Below are positions 9,801 to 22,229 of a stretch of 64,000 nt of DNA, piece by piece. Under the pieces are notes generated by a model that ran no database searches, was not told the origin of the DNA, and saw only the letters and a list, made by a program, of their open reading frames with translations. How positions within the stretch are numbered: the first letter of the stretch is position 1; every line of letters starts with the position of its first letter. Position numbers and translations under genes: made by a program. Source of the DNA: Aquilaria yunnanensis (taxonomy: Eukaryota > Streptophyta > Magnoliopsida > Malvales > Thymelaeaceae); contig CM077599.1 of assembly GCA_039654915.1 (NCBI GenBank), positions 69,036,001 to 69,100,000 of the forward strand, written 5' to 3'.

Positions 9801-11573
9801 AGATCTACAGACAGCTACTTGCAATTTTTCTGAGAGCTTTAAAATTGGGAAAGGAGGATTCGGCTGTGTTTATAAGGGTGAAATGTTGGGCAGAACAGTT
9901 GCTATAAAGAAGTTATATCCACGTAACATTCAAGGGCTGTCAGAATTTCAAAAGGAGGTTGGCCTTTTGTCAACCCTATAGCTTGTGCCTTCAATTGAAT
10001 TTCTTTCCTTTTTTCCTGCATCCTATTTTGTTGAGCAGATTAATCTTCGGAAGCTCTATGCACTGTATCAAATTTTTATTCCTTCTTTCAATCTCATGTT
10101 CCAATTGCATTTTCCATTTGCCCTTTTTCATCCCAGCATATGACTGCCAGAAAAGGTGCAGACTTTAACCTAGGGCTTAATGATTCTATGTTTAAGGCAA
10201 AGTTTCCACTTGATCAGCAGTTACCTTACATGATCATATGGTTTGTCTTTGGAACTTGCAAACTTTGGTCACATTTAAGCATGTATGGCTTACTGTTGTC
10301 ATTAGTCCATACTGCAAGTTATTTTAACTTTAACTCCATTTAGAATCGGGTCCTTGATGATACCGATTGGCTCTGTCTCAAGAGACAGCAGCAATTTCCA
10401 GCTGAAACTGTTTGCATATTAATACCTTAAGTTTCTCTTGATCAACAGGGTTGTTTCCATTTCTGTGCCTAGGCTTTCAATGCAGACTAGGTCTCAAAAT
10501 ACTTTTGAATGCAGGTTCAAGTTCTTAGCAGATTGCAACATCCTCATTTATTAAACTTGCTTGGTGTATGTCCTGAGGCCTGGTCTCTTGTATACGAGTA
10601 CATGCCCAATGGGAGCCTGCATGGACATCTTTTCCGGAAGAACAATGTTTCTCCTTTGCCATGGAAGACTCGATCACGGATAATAGCTGAAATATCCAGT
10701 GCTCTCTGCTTTTTGCACTCTTCAAAACCTGAGAAGATAGTCCACGGTGACTTAAAGCCTGAAAATATTCTTCTTGATTCTGAGCTTAGCTGCAAGATAT
10801 GTGATTTTGGTATTAGTAGGCTGGTAACTGAGGATACCCTTCACTGCCGAAGTTTTCACCAAAGTACGGAGACAAAAGGTGCTTTTCCATATGCAGACCC
10901 TGAGTTCCATAGAGTTGGAGTTATGACTCTGAAGTCGGATATCTATGCCTTTGGGCTGATCATGTTACAGCTTCTTACTGGAAGGCCTCCGGTAGGATTG
11001 GCAGGAGAGGTGCGGAAAGCTGTATCTAGTGGTAAATTAGCAGTTCTTTTGGATACTTCAGCTGGAGAATGGCCTATTTTTGTGGCACAGCGTTTCGCTA
11101 ATCTTGGGCTGCATTGCTGTGAAACATATGGTAGGGACAGACCTGACATGAGACCATCTTTGGTTAGGGAACTGGAGCAGTTACACATCGCCGAAGAACG
11201 GCCTGTACCTTCTTTCTTCTTGTGCCCTATTCTTCAGGTATGTGACTTCTCACGCTTGTTTCATTTGCAAAATCCGAACATAAATTACCAAGATTTTTCC
11301 ATATGCGTCACCAACTAACAGTTCAGTTTTCATAGGCATTAGTGTGATATCTTTTGCTCTGGCTTATATGTATATATTTTGCACTTTCAGGAAATAATGC
11401 ATGATCCTCAGGTAGCTGCAGATGGGTTCACTTACGAAGGTGAAGCCATTCGAAAATGGTTGGAAAATGGTGGCGAAACGTCACCCATGACCAACTTGAG
11501 GCTGAGCCACTTGGGTCTCACACCTAACCACGCACTTCGCCTAGCAATTCATGATTGGCTTTGTAAATCCTAA
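6891..11573 (+). CDS. U-box E3 ligase with USP-like and protein kinase domains, 846 aa (7 exons)
   Basis: Exons, all with GT-AG introns and consistent phase: 6891-7182, 7464-7582, 7761-7870, 8441-9002, 9406-9957, 10515-11237, 11391-11573. The protein has a USP-like N-terminal domain (about 53-205), a serine-rich linker, a coiled coil (about 322-460), a kinase domain (about 503-770) and a C-terminal U-box (about 777-846). Kinase motifs: glycine loop GKGGFG 509-514, Lys529 in VAIKK, HGD 622-624 with catalytic Asp624, and DFG 642-644. Glycine replaces the Arg of HRD, so this is a non-RD kinase with its key Lys and both Asp present. The architecture is the plant PUB32-35/PUB50-54 class of cytosolic ubiquitin ligase/kinases, usually about 750-850 aa. 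ATG 6891 is the only in-frame start before the USP domain. Biological role unknown; stress signalling is inference. The copy looks intact. Confidence 0.95.
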
Positions 11574-11991
11574 ATCTCCAGGTTACAGTTGTATCTGTAC
11601 ACATGACACAGAGTACTTGTCCTTATACTTGCAGCTTATGCACTGTCGATTTTTACCGATTTCTTACCACCAAGAAAGTTGTAGAGGTTGACCAAATCTA
11701 CAATTATTTTTCAGCAATAAATGTTGTACAAATTACGGATGAACATACTGTGATTCATCCCATGTACTTCGGGCTATTTCTGGAATCTAGTGTCCCAACA
11801 CAAAAGTTCGCTTATTCGCTTAACAGAAGCATTGTGACATCCAAAATTGCATATCTTCATTTCCGAAACATTCAAATGCTTGATGGTTCTCTGCAACCTC
11901 ACATCATAGAAGCTGCATATGTTAGGTATATTAAGCTGCCTGTGAGCTGTGGTATCTGCAGAATCCGTGAACATTCTTCCATGAAGCTATG
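11574..11991. terminator. Shared 3' region of two convergent genes
   Basis: The stop codons of the U-box kinase (+) and the ENTH gene (-) are only 418 bp apart and face each other. A plus-strand AATAAA lies at about 11716-11721, some 145 bp after the kinase stop, and is followed by TG-rich DNA, fitting a polyadenylation signal. With so little space the 3' UTRs may overlap. No other gene is seen. Confidence 0.5.
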
Positions 11992-13296
11992 TTAGCCTTT
12001 TCTTGCAGAGAGCAAGGAAGTAGTAGATTGCCTCTCAGTGTTGCTGAAAGGATGATCATCTTCCATGATAGTTTGTGGCCTCATTTGATCGTCATCGCTG
12101 CCCAGAAGAGGGTTAGACTCCCCGGTTGCATTCCATACATGCAAATTTTCCTTGTTAGGAACCATGTTCTCTTTGGAACATGTAAGGAATTCCTGATTCT
12201 CATCTCCCTCCCTTGCAAAGGGTAGCTGATTATCAGAATTCGATCTTCCATAGGTAGCTTGGAATGAATTCTTTAGAACGCTGTGTGATGAAGATGACCT
12301 CTGACTGAAACTGCCAAACCCTTGAATCCCCCTAGAGAGTTTTCGAGCTCGATCTCTTTCCTCTCTCCATAGAGATCCTTTCTTCAGCATCTTCAATACT
12401 CTCTCTGATTTCGTTTGGACTCTGAGTCCCCAGTTGAATCTGCAGGTTGATCTTGTAAACACCATAAAACTTCTCTTTTGGTTTTCATTTTTATTCTATT
12501 TTTCACTTTTTATTTTTTGTATGGATATCAAAGGAAGAGAAGCAGGTTGTGAGACAAACCCTCTCTCATCTGTGTATTGGAAGCTCTTCATCTCTAAAAT
12601 GGCATCTCTGTCAATCTGAAACTCCTCTGCTGCACTTTCTGGTCCATGAGTCAACAGATGCTCTAACACTACCAGAGAATTGTATGAAACCCTCCAGTTG
12701 TTCCTCTCAAAACTGGACAACCTGGTACACAACCAACAACGGATTTGTTTGGGAACAACGTCAATGATTAAACAAAAACAAAGAAAAAGAACAAACAGCT
12801 ATCGAAGTAGTTATGCTTTTGGATGAGTGAGAATAGTTATCACTAGCGGAAGCCAATCACAAAAGCTGTTGCTAAACGAAACCAATATTTAACATCAAAG
12901 GAAACTAATATCTGTGAACCTTTTATGCAAAATCTCCACAATTCTCCAGTAATCTTCCAATTCAAAAGCAGCCCTTGAGATAGAACCAAGGGTCCTAGTG
13001 TCTGGAGCTGATGAACTTGCACTTGTAGCTTCTTCAGTCAATCTTAAAACATTAACAAAAAAAAAAAAAAAGTAAAATAAAATAATTAGATCAGAGGTAA
13101 ACTGGTTATTAAGAACAAGAAGAACTGGTGAAACAAAACAACCGGAAACTTACAACTGAGCAGGTGTGACATCAGTTAAGGCCAACCGAGCGGTTTTGAT
13201 CTTCTCCTTGAAGAAGAAAGAGGCCTGCTTCTTGAGTTCATGTAGAAATGGTGCATCCATGTTGCTGCTGCTGTTGTTCTTGCTTAAAATGGACAT
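11992..13296 (-). CDS. Short epsin-like ENTH-domain protein, 291 aa (4 exons)
   Basis: Exons on the minus strand: 13296-13154, 13042-12920, 12721-12560, 12439-11992, with GT-AG introns of 111, 198 and 120 bp and consistent phases. The ENTH domain spans about residues 20-165, with signature blocks FFKEKIKTARLALTDVTP, YNSLVVLEHLLTHGP and SFQYTDERG/FNWGL, followed by GIQGFGSFSQRSS. ENTH domains bind phosphoinositides and help curve membranes in clathrin-coated vesicle formation. The tail is only about 120 residues, polar, without NPF or DPW clathrin-adaptor motifs that I can see, so this is the short ENTH group and not a full-length epsin. An internal Met13 (MDAPFLHELKKQ) is an alternative start; Met1 has no upstream in-frame evidence. 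Confidence 0.93.
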
Positions 13297-14016
13297 GGTT
13301 CATATTTTGATAAACTGGGAGATGAGAAAAGGTAAAATTTTTATGTTTGATGAAGCAAGAAAGAGATTACTAATAAGTAATGCTAGGCTAGTTTCCTGGG
13401 GAGCCAACTAATCCAATAAAACAAGAAAAAATACTGATGTTCTAGAGATTATAATAATGAATGAATGGGGTACAAGTTTATGGAGGCGACTATTTCAACG
13501 GTGATGGGTTTTTGTATTAAAATGAAGGGGAAAGTGGGTCAGACGGGTTGTCTAGTGTGGTTGAATTAAAATGTGGAGGCAAAGTCAAGATCTGCTTTCT
13601 CTTGGTGTTCTGATTTGAATTTTGTTATAAAAAGATTTTTTTTGGTATCTTGAGGGTGTGCATATGGGATAATATTGGACAACAATGCACAAGCTAAAAA
13701 ATAAAACATTCATAAAAATTGGTTGTACAGAAGTCAAGTGTTATTTTGTTTACAAACTGATGTAGCCATATATAATTTGATATGTACTTGTTTATATGGC
13801 CCATTTGAATTTAAGATTTCGATTAATAGGCTAAAAAATAAATTTGTGTGATCACTTTGTACAGCAAATTTTTTGTGATGTCCCAAATCCAAATTTGATC
13901 GTAAAAGATAAGCAATAAGCTCTAAAGCCTTGAACCTTTAATATTTGTAAGACCTCTCACATCTCTCCCATATGAAATGACCTATGTGGTAGAACGTCTT
14001 TATTAGGATGTATATA
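13297..14016. other. Upstream region of the ENTH gene; no gene seen
   Basis: Intergenic DNA between the ENTH start and the left LTR of the Tat element. No convincing reading frame, RNA gene or clear TATA box was found. The last part becomes AT-rich and ends at the LTR edge at 14017. Confidence 0.5.
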
Positions 14017-14407
14017 TGACATCCAACTGAGGTTGGTAGGCTAGGAATGTAGTTGAAGATGGGTAGAACTGATAGCCAAAATTAGTTTTAGGGCCCTGGA
14101 GTTATGCATCCAGGAAAAACTCTTTGATGCTTAGGTCAACAAAGAACCGAGCTGAAGCCTTTAAGGGATTTCGAGAAGTAATACGAATGTGCCTAAGGTT
14201 TTCCACCAGTTCATGTTTATGGGACCATTACCTTGTTATCCAAGGCAAAAGTTTCCTTTTGATCCAAATTGTGATAATATAGATATGGGAGTTCTTTTCC
14301 TATTTGGCCTAAAACCTTTTAAATGCAGTTATGGGACTATCTCTTAAAAACCCATGAGCACAACTCCAATGAGCATGCATTATGGGCCTAAGCTCAATAT
14401 GACATCA
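14017..14407 (-). repeat. 3' LTR of the Tat element
   Basis: Starts TGACATCC and ends GACATCA. It aligns along its whole length with 23961-24353; shared blocks include GCCTTTAAGGGATTT and TTTAAATGCAGTTAT. On the element strand it follows a purine-rich tract (14408-14424, GGAGAGAGGGGCCCC on the minus strand), a plausible polypurine tract. Confidence 0.88.
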
Positions 14408-14822
14408 AGGGGCCCCTCTCTCCAGTGAAATGGAGGGAAACAAATGCCCTCCATGTCAAATTCCGAAATGAGATTGACATTTTCTTGATTTAAGGCATGG
14501 GACACATGGCCCTTTGGGGACAATTTGGAGACCTTGTTTCAAGGAATGGACATTTTAAGAGCTTGGTTTGATTACCAATCAAAATTTTCACATTCTCCAC
14601 TTTTATTTTTTGACTTCTAAGAAAAATTCTCCTCTTCATTTGCTTTACCATAGTCATGCCCAGACTAGTCTTTCCAATAGATCTCCTCATCAACTAATGT
14701 CAAGAAAGGTATGAATATCAAATTTTTTTTCCTATGTAGTGACATTTTCCTTTTAATTTTGCCTTATCGAGACTAAGTCGTCGGCCCCCTCTAATTTCTT
14801 GCTTTGTTTGGTGTGTTCATAG

Positions 14823-17280
14823 ATGTCGAACACCTTGGGAAAGATGATTGCTAGGATTGTGGTGGAGATTGAGGCTGTCAACTTTAGGGGTGTGAAAAAC
14901 GTAAGGAGTAATCTAAGCCCCCAAACCTTCAGCAATCTACTAAAAGAAACCTTCATCTCCTTTTCCTTCGATGTGGTCAACCTGTGTGCCAAAGTAAGAG
15001 CAAATGAACTCAGGAAGGACTAGTTAACTACTGACAAAACCAAGGTAAGACTCAAGTTCCCCCACCATCCTCTTGTGTCCTAACTCTATAACCATTATGG
15101 GATTCCTCTTTCCCAATTGGTCCCCAACTCTTTCTTGCACATTAACGTCTTCTCTCTTATTTGTCATATAGTAGGAGCTGGGCTTCTCCTTCAATCCATT
15201 TTCTTTTTCTACCCCCTTAACTTGACAAAGGCCAATTTTGTTTCTTTAATTTAAGATCCAATTTCTTCAGCCACCAACCCTAAGATGTGGAAGGAGTGGA
15301 AATAAAATTTTTTCTTCATGCCATCTGACATCAACTGGGCCTACTCCTATGAATGGATAGGCAAACTTATGAATGAAAGGATTTCTCCTCTCTTAGAAGC
15401 AAACTATAAAACTTTAAAGGCCATAGTGAAGGCGTGTGAGGTCAACTGCCTTACCAAGGAAAGCCTAACCCTACTCTCTGGCTTCCAAGGATGTAAGGGG
15501 AACTAATAAATGCCTTCAAGGGTGGAATCATCTCATAGAGTGAGCTTGCTATACTGTTATACATTGCTTTTGGACATAATTTTATCATACTGACCCTCGT
15601 TTGTTATTACTGTATGCAGATTTAGAGAGCAAATCCATGGATGCCTTGAAAAGACCTCAAACTGTGCTTTGAGCTCCATAGGAATCTAAAAATCCCTTTA
15701 AGGAGATAGGAAAAAAAGGAGCTCTCTAAAGCCTTCGATGATGATAAGGCTGCCTTGACTACTCTGGTTCACCAAAACAATCGTTTATGATTTTAGTTAA
15801 GAGCTTTTAGTGCTTACATTCTGGAGTTTATAAAGGTGACAAATAACTGCCATCCAGCCAAACATAAGAAGGTGAGCATGGGGCTAATCATTATAGCAGT
15901 CCCTTTTTAGAGTTATCCTTCCTCTAGAGGAACCGAAGGTATATCGCTATCTCTATCCCACTCATACTAATCTTCGAGTATAGTATTGTTATTATGGACA
16001 ACCATATTTGCACAAAATTTTGTAAGAATATGGTGCAAATTTTTTTATTGTTTTGTATATGAGGTCTTTCCTTTTGTTACAGGTGAGATCTCTACATTTT
16101 TCCCCCCTATAGTAGGTACAACTTTAAGCAAGTGTTCACCTCCCACTATAGATGTTGATAGCAGTAAGAAGAAGCTTACTAGGATCCCTAAATAAAAGGT
16201 TATCATAAAAAATATGAATACTTCAGGAAGTAATGCTTTGGCAAATCTTGATCTACCTCATAGACTCTAACCTAAGTTCCTTAAGATGATACAAAGGAAG
16301 CAAAATTATGCCTACTGTGCCACCTACGGGGGCACTCCTTGGGATCGCCACTTTATGGTGGAAGATGTAAAATCCTTCCTAGGAGATAGGTGCTCACTCT
16401 TCTAGGTAATGGATAAGCTTGTACTTCCCCATGACCACAAATGCCTCGAGCATAAGATATGTCATCCTGCAAAGAATGCAAGTGTCGTAGCACCATATTA
16501 CCTCCATGTAGGTTTCTAAGATTTTGTTTCTTTTACTCTGTGTGTGTGTGTGTGTGTATCCCTAATATGCATGAACCCTGCTTTCCCTTTATTTTGGACT
16601 GCGATCATCTCAATGGCTTCTTGGCATAGTTAGAGAAGATGGAAGAGTCAAACAAGATGTACTTAAGTAAGCAGGCCCTCAATCGAGAAAAGGCCTTACT
16701 TCAAGGTAGGGTAGCAAAGTTGGAGAAAGAGAAAAAAGATCTAAAGGACTAATTGATCTTTCAAGATGAGACCTTTTGGACCTTCATCATTTGCCTAGGT
16801 TCTCTTAAGGATGTCATTATGGAGGTGGAGAAGAGCTTCACGAATAGCTACTACTTGCAAGAGAATGCAACCTATTAATAGTTGCAAGGGTATAGGGTTT
16901 AGCTTGACATGATCAAGCAAGATTACTAGGCCCTACACTTAAAGCTGAGGGGTAGCTGAGGCCAAGAGAATTGAGTTAAAGGAGAATCGTCTTAGACTTG
17001 CAGGCTGAAAATGCTGACCTTCAAGTGTAGATCATAGGAAAACAAGATGAAGGTGACTAGAGGCTCATCCATGAACTATTTGACGGGTTTACATGGTGTC
17101 TCTACCAAGTTGAACAGGTTCATCTAGATCTAATATGGCCTATCTAGATGCTTTGCACCCTATCTTCGAAGAGGCAAGCCTTCTTGTATAGAAGGAAAAA
17201 CTCAGTGTGAGGGCTATTGATTACATTAGGCAGGGTGGGCTCAATGATATCCCTCTAAAGACCTAGGAACTTTATGATAA
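14823..17280 (+). pseudogene. Antisense ORF of the Tat element (Transposase_28 / 'putative gypsy type transposon' family)
   Basis: On the strand opposite to gag-pol, between integrase and the 3' LTR. It opens at ATG 14823 (MSNTLGKMIARIVVEIE) and runs with several stops and frame changes to about 17280. The best segment (about 15043-15260) reads LKFPHHPLVS, stop, LYNHYGIPLSQLVPNS and then a hydrophobic CHIVGAGLLLQ block, matching the pattern of the plant family annotated as 'putative gypsy type transposon' (PF04195-like). About 15300-15500 continues with a WAYSYEWIGKL block. The end (16638-16760) is a heptad-rich segment (LNREKALLQGRVAKLEKEKK), a coiled coil. Antisense ORFs at this place are known from Tat elements such as maize Grande; function unknown. 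Broken here. Confidence 0.7.
16539..16557. repeat. (TG)n microsatellite
   Basis: About nine TG units in a row within the decayed antisense ORF region. Confidence 0.9.
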
Positions 17281-17989
17281 ATTGTAAAATTATTTATCTA
17301 TTTTGTTAATGCAAAGCAATATTATTTCAAACTTTTTCATTCTCATTTAAAATGACATCTATCACTTCTGGAGGCCTTGGCCTTAATACATTTTGACCCA
17401 GTTCCAGACTTCTATAGGTCATCTAGGTTTCAATTTGTTTGTACCAATTTTAACATAAATTGAATCATTAAAGGTAGAACTCAAAAAATAATTTTTATTA
17501 ATTTTCAAACTGGGATCGAGTACATGAAAAACATTCCTAAGAGTAGTTGGGCTAAGTTCATCCAAATAATAGAGTCCAGGGAGTGTCTTTTTAGAAGCTA
17601 CCTTCAACTTGAATACTCCCTTGTTTAGCTCAAAGCATACAATGTATGACCCGTTTAGTTTGTCCAGAGGGCTCTATAACTTAGATCCTTTCCCGCATGT
17701 TCTGCCTTCATAAGTACCAATCCTCTAACCCTAATGTTTTATTTTGTTACTCTCAAATTATGTGCATTTACAAATTTTCATTTAAAAGCTCTAACACAAA
17801 GCTTAGCATTTTCACCAATCTCCTCTAGTGGATCAAGTTTGGTTGGAGGCCTTCATCATTTTACTCTTCATCAAACATTTGCATTTGGAAGGATGGGTGA
17901 GCTGATTATATAGGGATGAGAGCCTTGACCCCCTATGCCAAAGAGAATGATGTCTTTATGTAGTTCAAAAAGACTGAAGGTAGCTTGTT

Positions 17990-20900
17990 GGTCTACTTGA
18001 CCTTGGCATCCGCTAGCCATTTTTTGAGACCACCCTTAACCATTTAGTTGGTCACCTCTACTGGATCATTAGATTGTGGGTGGTAAATCGAAACATACTA
18101 TAGCTTGATCCCTTGCTCAAATGCCTTGAACAAGGCATTTTCAAATTGCTTTACCTTATCTACCTCTGGGACCTGGGGACATATGACTGATAAAAAGTAA
18201 ATTTCTAGAAAACTTATCGATGTTAGACAATACGATTGATGTTAGAGGTTCTATCTTCACTAACTTGAAGAGTAGTAGATAGCCACAATATAATAGTTTA
18301 CCCACCCCTTGCCTTGGCCGATGTAAGGAAAGCACCAATGGTATCACGTCCCCAAATAGCAAAAGGACAAGGATAGCCCAAGGGGGTATATCCTTCTCAA
18401 ATGGAAGCCATTGGATCCTGGCATTCAACTGACATGAATGGCATTTTTGGACCTACTCATTGGCATCTTCTTGTAGAGTGGTTCAAAAGTAGCCTTGCTA
18501 GAGGAACTTGTGTCTCAAAGAATGGAATCCAAATTGGGAAACATGGTGTCCCTCATACATTTCAACAAGTGCCCTTTATCCTTTCTTCATAGATAGATAG
18601 TTCTACAAAAGGGTAGAGTGCCCTCAAGGATACAAGTTATGATGAATCAGGGTGAACCAGGTAGAATTAATCCAGGTAAGCCATTCTATGAACTTGCCTG
18701 TCTTCATGTATCCGCGACTAGGCTCCCTTCAGTCACCTTCTAGACTAACTCTGGACTCAAGAAAATTGATGGATGAGACCTATAGAGCCTTGATATATGC
18801 CTCAGTTGCACTCTTAGGTAAGGCATTCACTTATGTATTTTAGGCTTGAAGTGCCTTTTGAATATATGAATTCTTAAAACTAGGCATAAGTGTCTTAAGC
18901 AAAGATAGATGCCTATAGAGTATAAGATTTTTGTTTCTACAAATTCCATTGGTATATTAGACTATAATTTGGAAGTGACTGAAGATGACTAGGTTTCTGA
19001 CACCTTCCACAGGGTCATTGAAATCCAAAAATGAATGTCTCATATTAAACCAAGTTATTGGTTAGTGGAAAAACACATTTTGATTTTTCTAATGAGCTCT
19101 ATTACTAAAGAACATTTGAGTACCATCCTTGCTCCTTAGTGTTTCTTCCCTAAGGCTTCATCAACAAACAATTGTCAGTCAAGCTATAATACCTTAGGCC
19201 TTTCTTGCTTAACAAGCTCCTAAGATAACTTCAAAATGAAATTTGGCAATGTCTGGACTTTTTTAACCTTTGAGGGTTCATGATGAATATCAAACTCACT
19301 AGGGCCTCTATATGAGTTTGGATGTAAGGCCTTAGGCTCTTGCAAGTTGTGATAAGGGCAAAGATTGATTTTCCTGATAGCCAAGTACCAAGCTTTACCA
19401 CCCTGAAGCGTCTTGCTAATGTAATATACTAGCCATTGTTGACTTCCTTCCATACCATGATAACACTGATGGCCCTCATGGGTAGGTCCAAATACATGAA
19501 TAATGATTCCCCTGGGTTTTGGTTGTCTCAGTGTGAGAAGCTCCCCTAGGTAATCCTTCATGTGTTAGAAACCTGAACAACATTCATCTTCCACTAGAAA
19601 GTCCCCATCATTTCAAAACATTGAACAAGGGTTTGTACTTGTCTCTGAATCTAGAAATGAACCTTTCTAGGGCTATCAGGTAGCCTGCCAGTATTTGGAT
19701 ATGCTTGTCGCATTCTAAGGTAGGCATATTCAATACTGTTTACACCTTATTTGGGTTGGCATTGATCCATTTTTCAAAGACTATATACATCTGGAATTTT
19801 TCTATCTAGGCACCAAAATGACACTTTGTTGGGTTCACGCACATGTTATACTACCAGCTGCACTAGAATGTTACTCAGAGTTCCTATATAGGCTGCTCTA
19901 GGACCTGGTCTTGATGATCATGTTTTCCAAGTAAACTTCCATGTTCTTTGTAAGTTGTTCATCAAATTTTTAGTCCATAAATGATTTATAAGTGGCTTTT
20001 ACATTTTTCAGCCTAAAGAGCACCTTCCAATAGTAGTACACCTTTTAGTAATTATGAAGGCGGTCTTTTTCTCAGCATTTAGGCTTATTGAGATCTAGTG
20101 ATAGCCATTGAAAAAGTTTATAAAACTCAAAATTTTGAAGGAAAAATTATAAAACCCCCCATAAGATTTGGCTGAACCTAAAGTTTTGTCCTCAATTTCA
20201 AATACCTACATTTACCCCCTTAAAAGCTAACATCATTATTCACTGTAACCACAAAAAAAATGAAAATGTTTAACTTTGCCTTCCTAGCCTTCAATCATAG
20301 AAAATTTGCCCCGCAACTACTAAAAATTGTTTTAGTAAAATCAAGTAATCTGAAAAAAAAATCAAACTTCTTTCAGTTTAAATCAAATCAAACCTTCACT
20401 TAAGTGTAAAAGCTTAAACTAGGTTCTCTTAAAAAATGTTACTGGAATCAAAGTTGTAAAAAAAAAAATTAGGAACAATGGGTCACTGTCCACATAGAAC
20501 TTCTTCCTGGCAAAAAGACCATAAGTCTCAGTGTTGACAATAGAGTGCCATGGAAATCAAAGGACGATGTGCTAGGAGGAGACGTTGGACATGCAAGAGA
20601 GGTGACAAGGGTTCTTCTCAAATTTCATCGAGTGGGCATTCTAATCGGGTCTAATTGAGAAAATTGGAAAAAATAGAATAATTCCCAAATAGTGGCAGAT
20701 GAGTTCTCCATCGGTTAGGTGGAATATGAACCTAAAAGTAAGTGATGTCAATGAATCACACCTCACGAATCAATCTTTGATAAAAAAACAAAGAGAATCA
20801 TGCAACAGATCGGATTGGATTGGATTTGAAAGTAGAGGGTAAAGAAATATGGAAGAAGGAGCAAGAGTGAGAGTGGCATGGGGAAAATCAACCTTGATCT

Positions 20901-21400
20901 ATTGCTTGAGGAATAGGTGGAGGACAGGTTAGGAGACGATCTAGCTGTAGGCCCTAATGATGAGGTGGGAAATAGCTTGGGCACAGACGATGACGAGGAG
21001 CTTGTGGAAGGAAATGATGATAAGGATGTCTTCAATCATAGGTTGGGATGCAACAAAGGTTGCTAGAGAGCATCCGCCATGGCAAACTTGCCACTGTCAC
21101 CATTTAGTTGTTTTTTGGGTTTCAAAGTCTTAGGTTTTTTATTTATTTTTTTAGTAACTTTTTTTTTTTAGATTAATTGGTTTATTTTGAACAAGTTTTA
21201 ATAGTTGGGGGGCAAAATCTGACATTTTCTCATTTTTCTGGTAACAGTGAATCACAGTGTTAACTTGACATGGAGGAAAGTGTAGGTATTTTAAACAATG
21301 AGGATAAAACTATAGGTTTGACAAAACTTCAAGGAGTTTTTTATAATTTGCCTAATTTTGAAAAATGCCATAGAGTCCACCAATTAATTAATTAACGGTA
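17990..21400 (-). pseudogene. Decayed Tat pol: RT, two RNase H domains, integrase
   Basis: Read on the minus strand. RT begins near 21400 and is split by a Mutator-like insertion; just after it, NGYH..I and EKKTAFI match the RT block DAFSGYNQI...EKTAFI. At 19561-19220 the RT connection/RNase H reads MKDYLGELLTLRQPKP, GSQQWLVYYISKTLQGG and YLAIRKI. At about 19185-19020 QLFVDEALGKKH and ARMVLK...FSTN resemble the second, archaeal-type RNase H of Tat elements. Integrase is seen at about 18400-18320 (PFAIWGRDTIGAF, with the first catalytic Asp) and 18110-18000 (YHPQSNDPVEVTN, then KGGLKKWLA). Frames change often and stops are frequent, so no product is expected. Protease must lie at about 21.4-22.2 kb but I could not place it. 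Confidence 0.8.
20140..21353. mobile_element. Mutator-like element (1.2 kb) nested in the Tat RT
   Basis: The ends are inverted repeats of roughly 150-190 bp: the left end GGAAAAATTATAAAA pairs with the right end TTTATAATTTGCCT, followed by paired blocks such as AGTTTTGTCCTCAATT and its partner near 21290-21310. The 9-bp sequence AATTTTGAA lies immediately outside both ends (20131-20139 and 21354-21362), typical of Mutator-like insertions. Removing the element rejoins the RT frame. The core (about 20340-21180) has a serine-rich open frame on the minus strand (20763-21035) but no transposase, so this is non-autonomous, possibly a Pack-MULE. The source of the core is unknown. Confidence 0.85.
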
Positions 21401-22229
21401 AATGATATGGGTCCTTTAGACATACTTGATTGGCATCCATGTAGCTCACACACGTTCTTTAGCTCCCATCACCTACCTCAGGAGGCTCCCCATTCTTTTA
21501 GTTCTTCAATGGTCAGGATCCTAGAAGACTCGACAAATATGTTTTCTAGCAAACTCTAACAATACAAAAATACTTGTGTCCCTTTATGGGGCCATGATTA
21601 TGAATGTAAGTAATCTTATACCTATTCAAATTTAAAAATTGTACCAGGCTGGCCTCCCTAGGATGGCATCATAAGTATAAACAACATCTAGAACCAAAAA
21701 TTCGCTATTTGGAGTAATGAATTAGCTTATTAGCCATTAACATCAATTCTGAGACCATGAGTGGTGACATAATAGTCCCAAAGGTAGGGACTTCCTCTTT
21801 ACCTACTCCAAATGTAGGTTCATTTATTAGCGTAGTAGATGAATGTCAAATTTTTAGTAGCGCCAGAGTATGGCTAAAGATAAAACTCACATTGGACCAT
21901 TTGTCCACATAGACCCTCTTAACGTCATAGTTTACTATCTTGGCAGTTATTAACAAGGGGTCTATGTGTGCACCAGGATATGAGATCCATTTTCCCTCTT
22001 AAAGATGTGCTCAGTGTCTACAGTTTTCAATTGGATGATTTCTTGTTGTTTTTTCTTTTAGTTGAAGGGCCCTTCTATCATAATAATTATCTTGATGACT
22101 CCTATTGGCTCTCTAGGCTCACAATCCCTTCATGTGTGGGACCTTCCATGGCATCCATCATAGACCCTGTGGTTCCAGTCCTTATTATCTAGTCAAGGCT
22201 CTTGTAGTCCCCTTATACTAGGGGCATGT

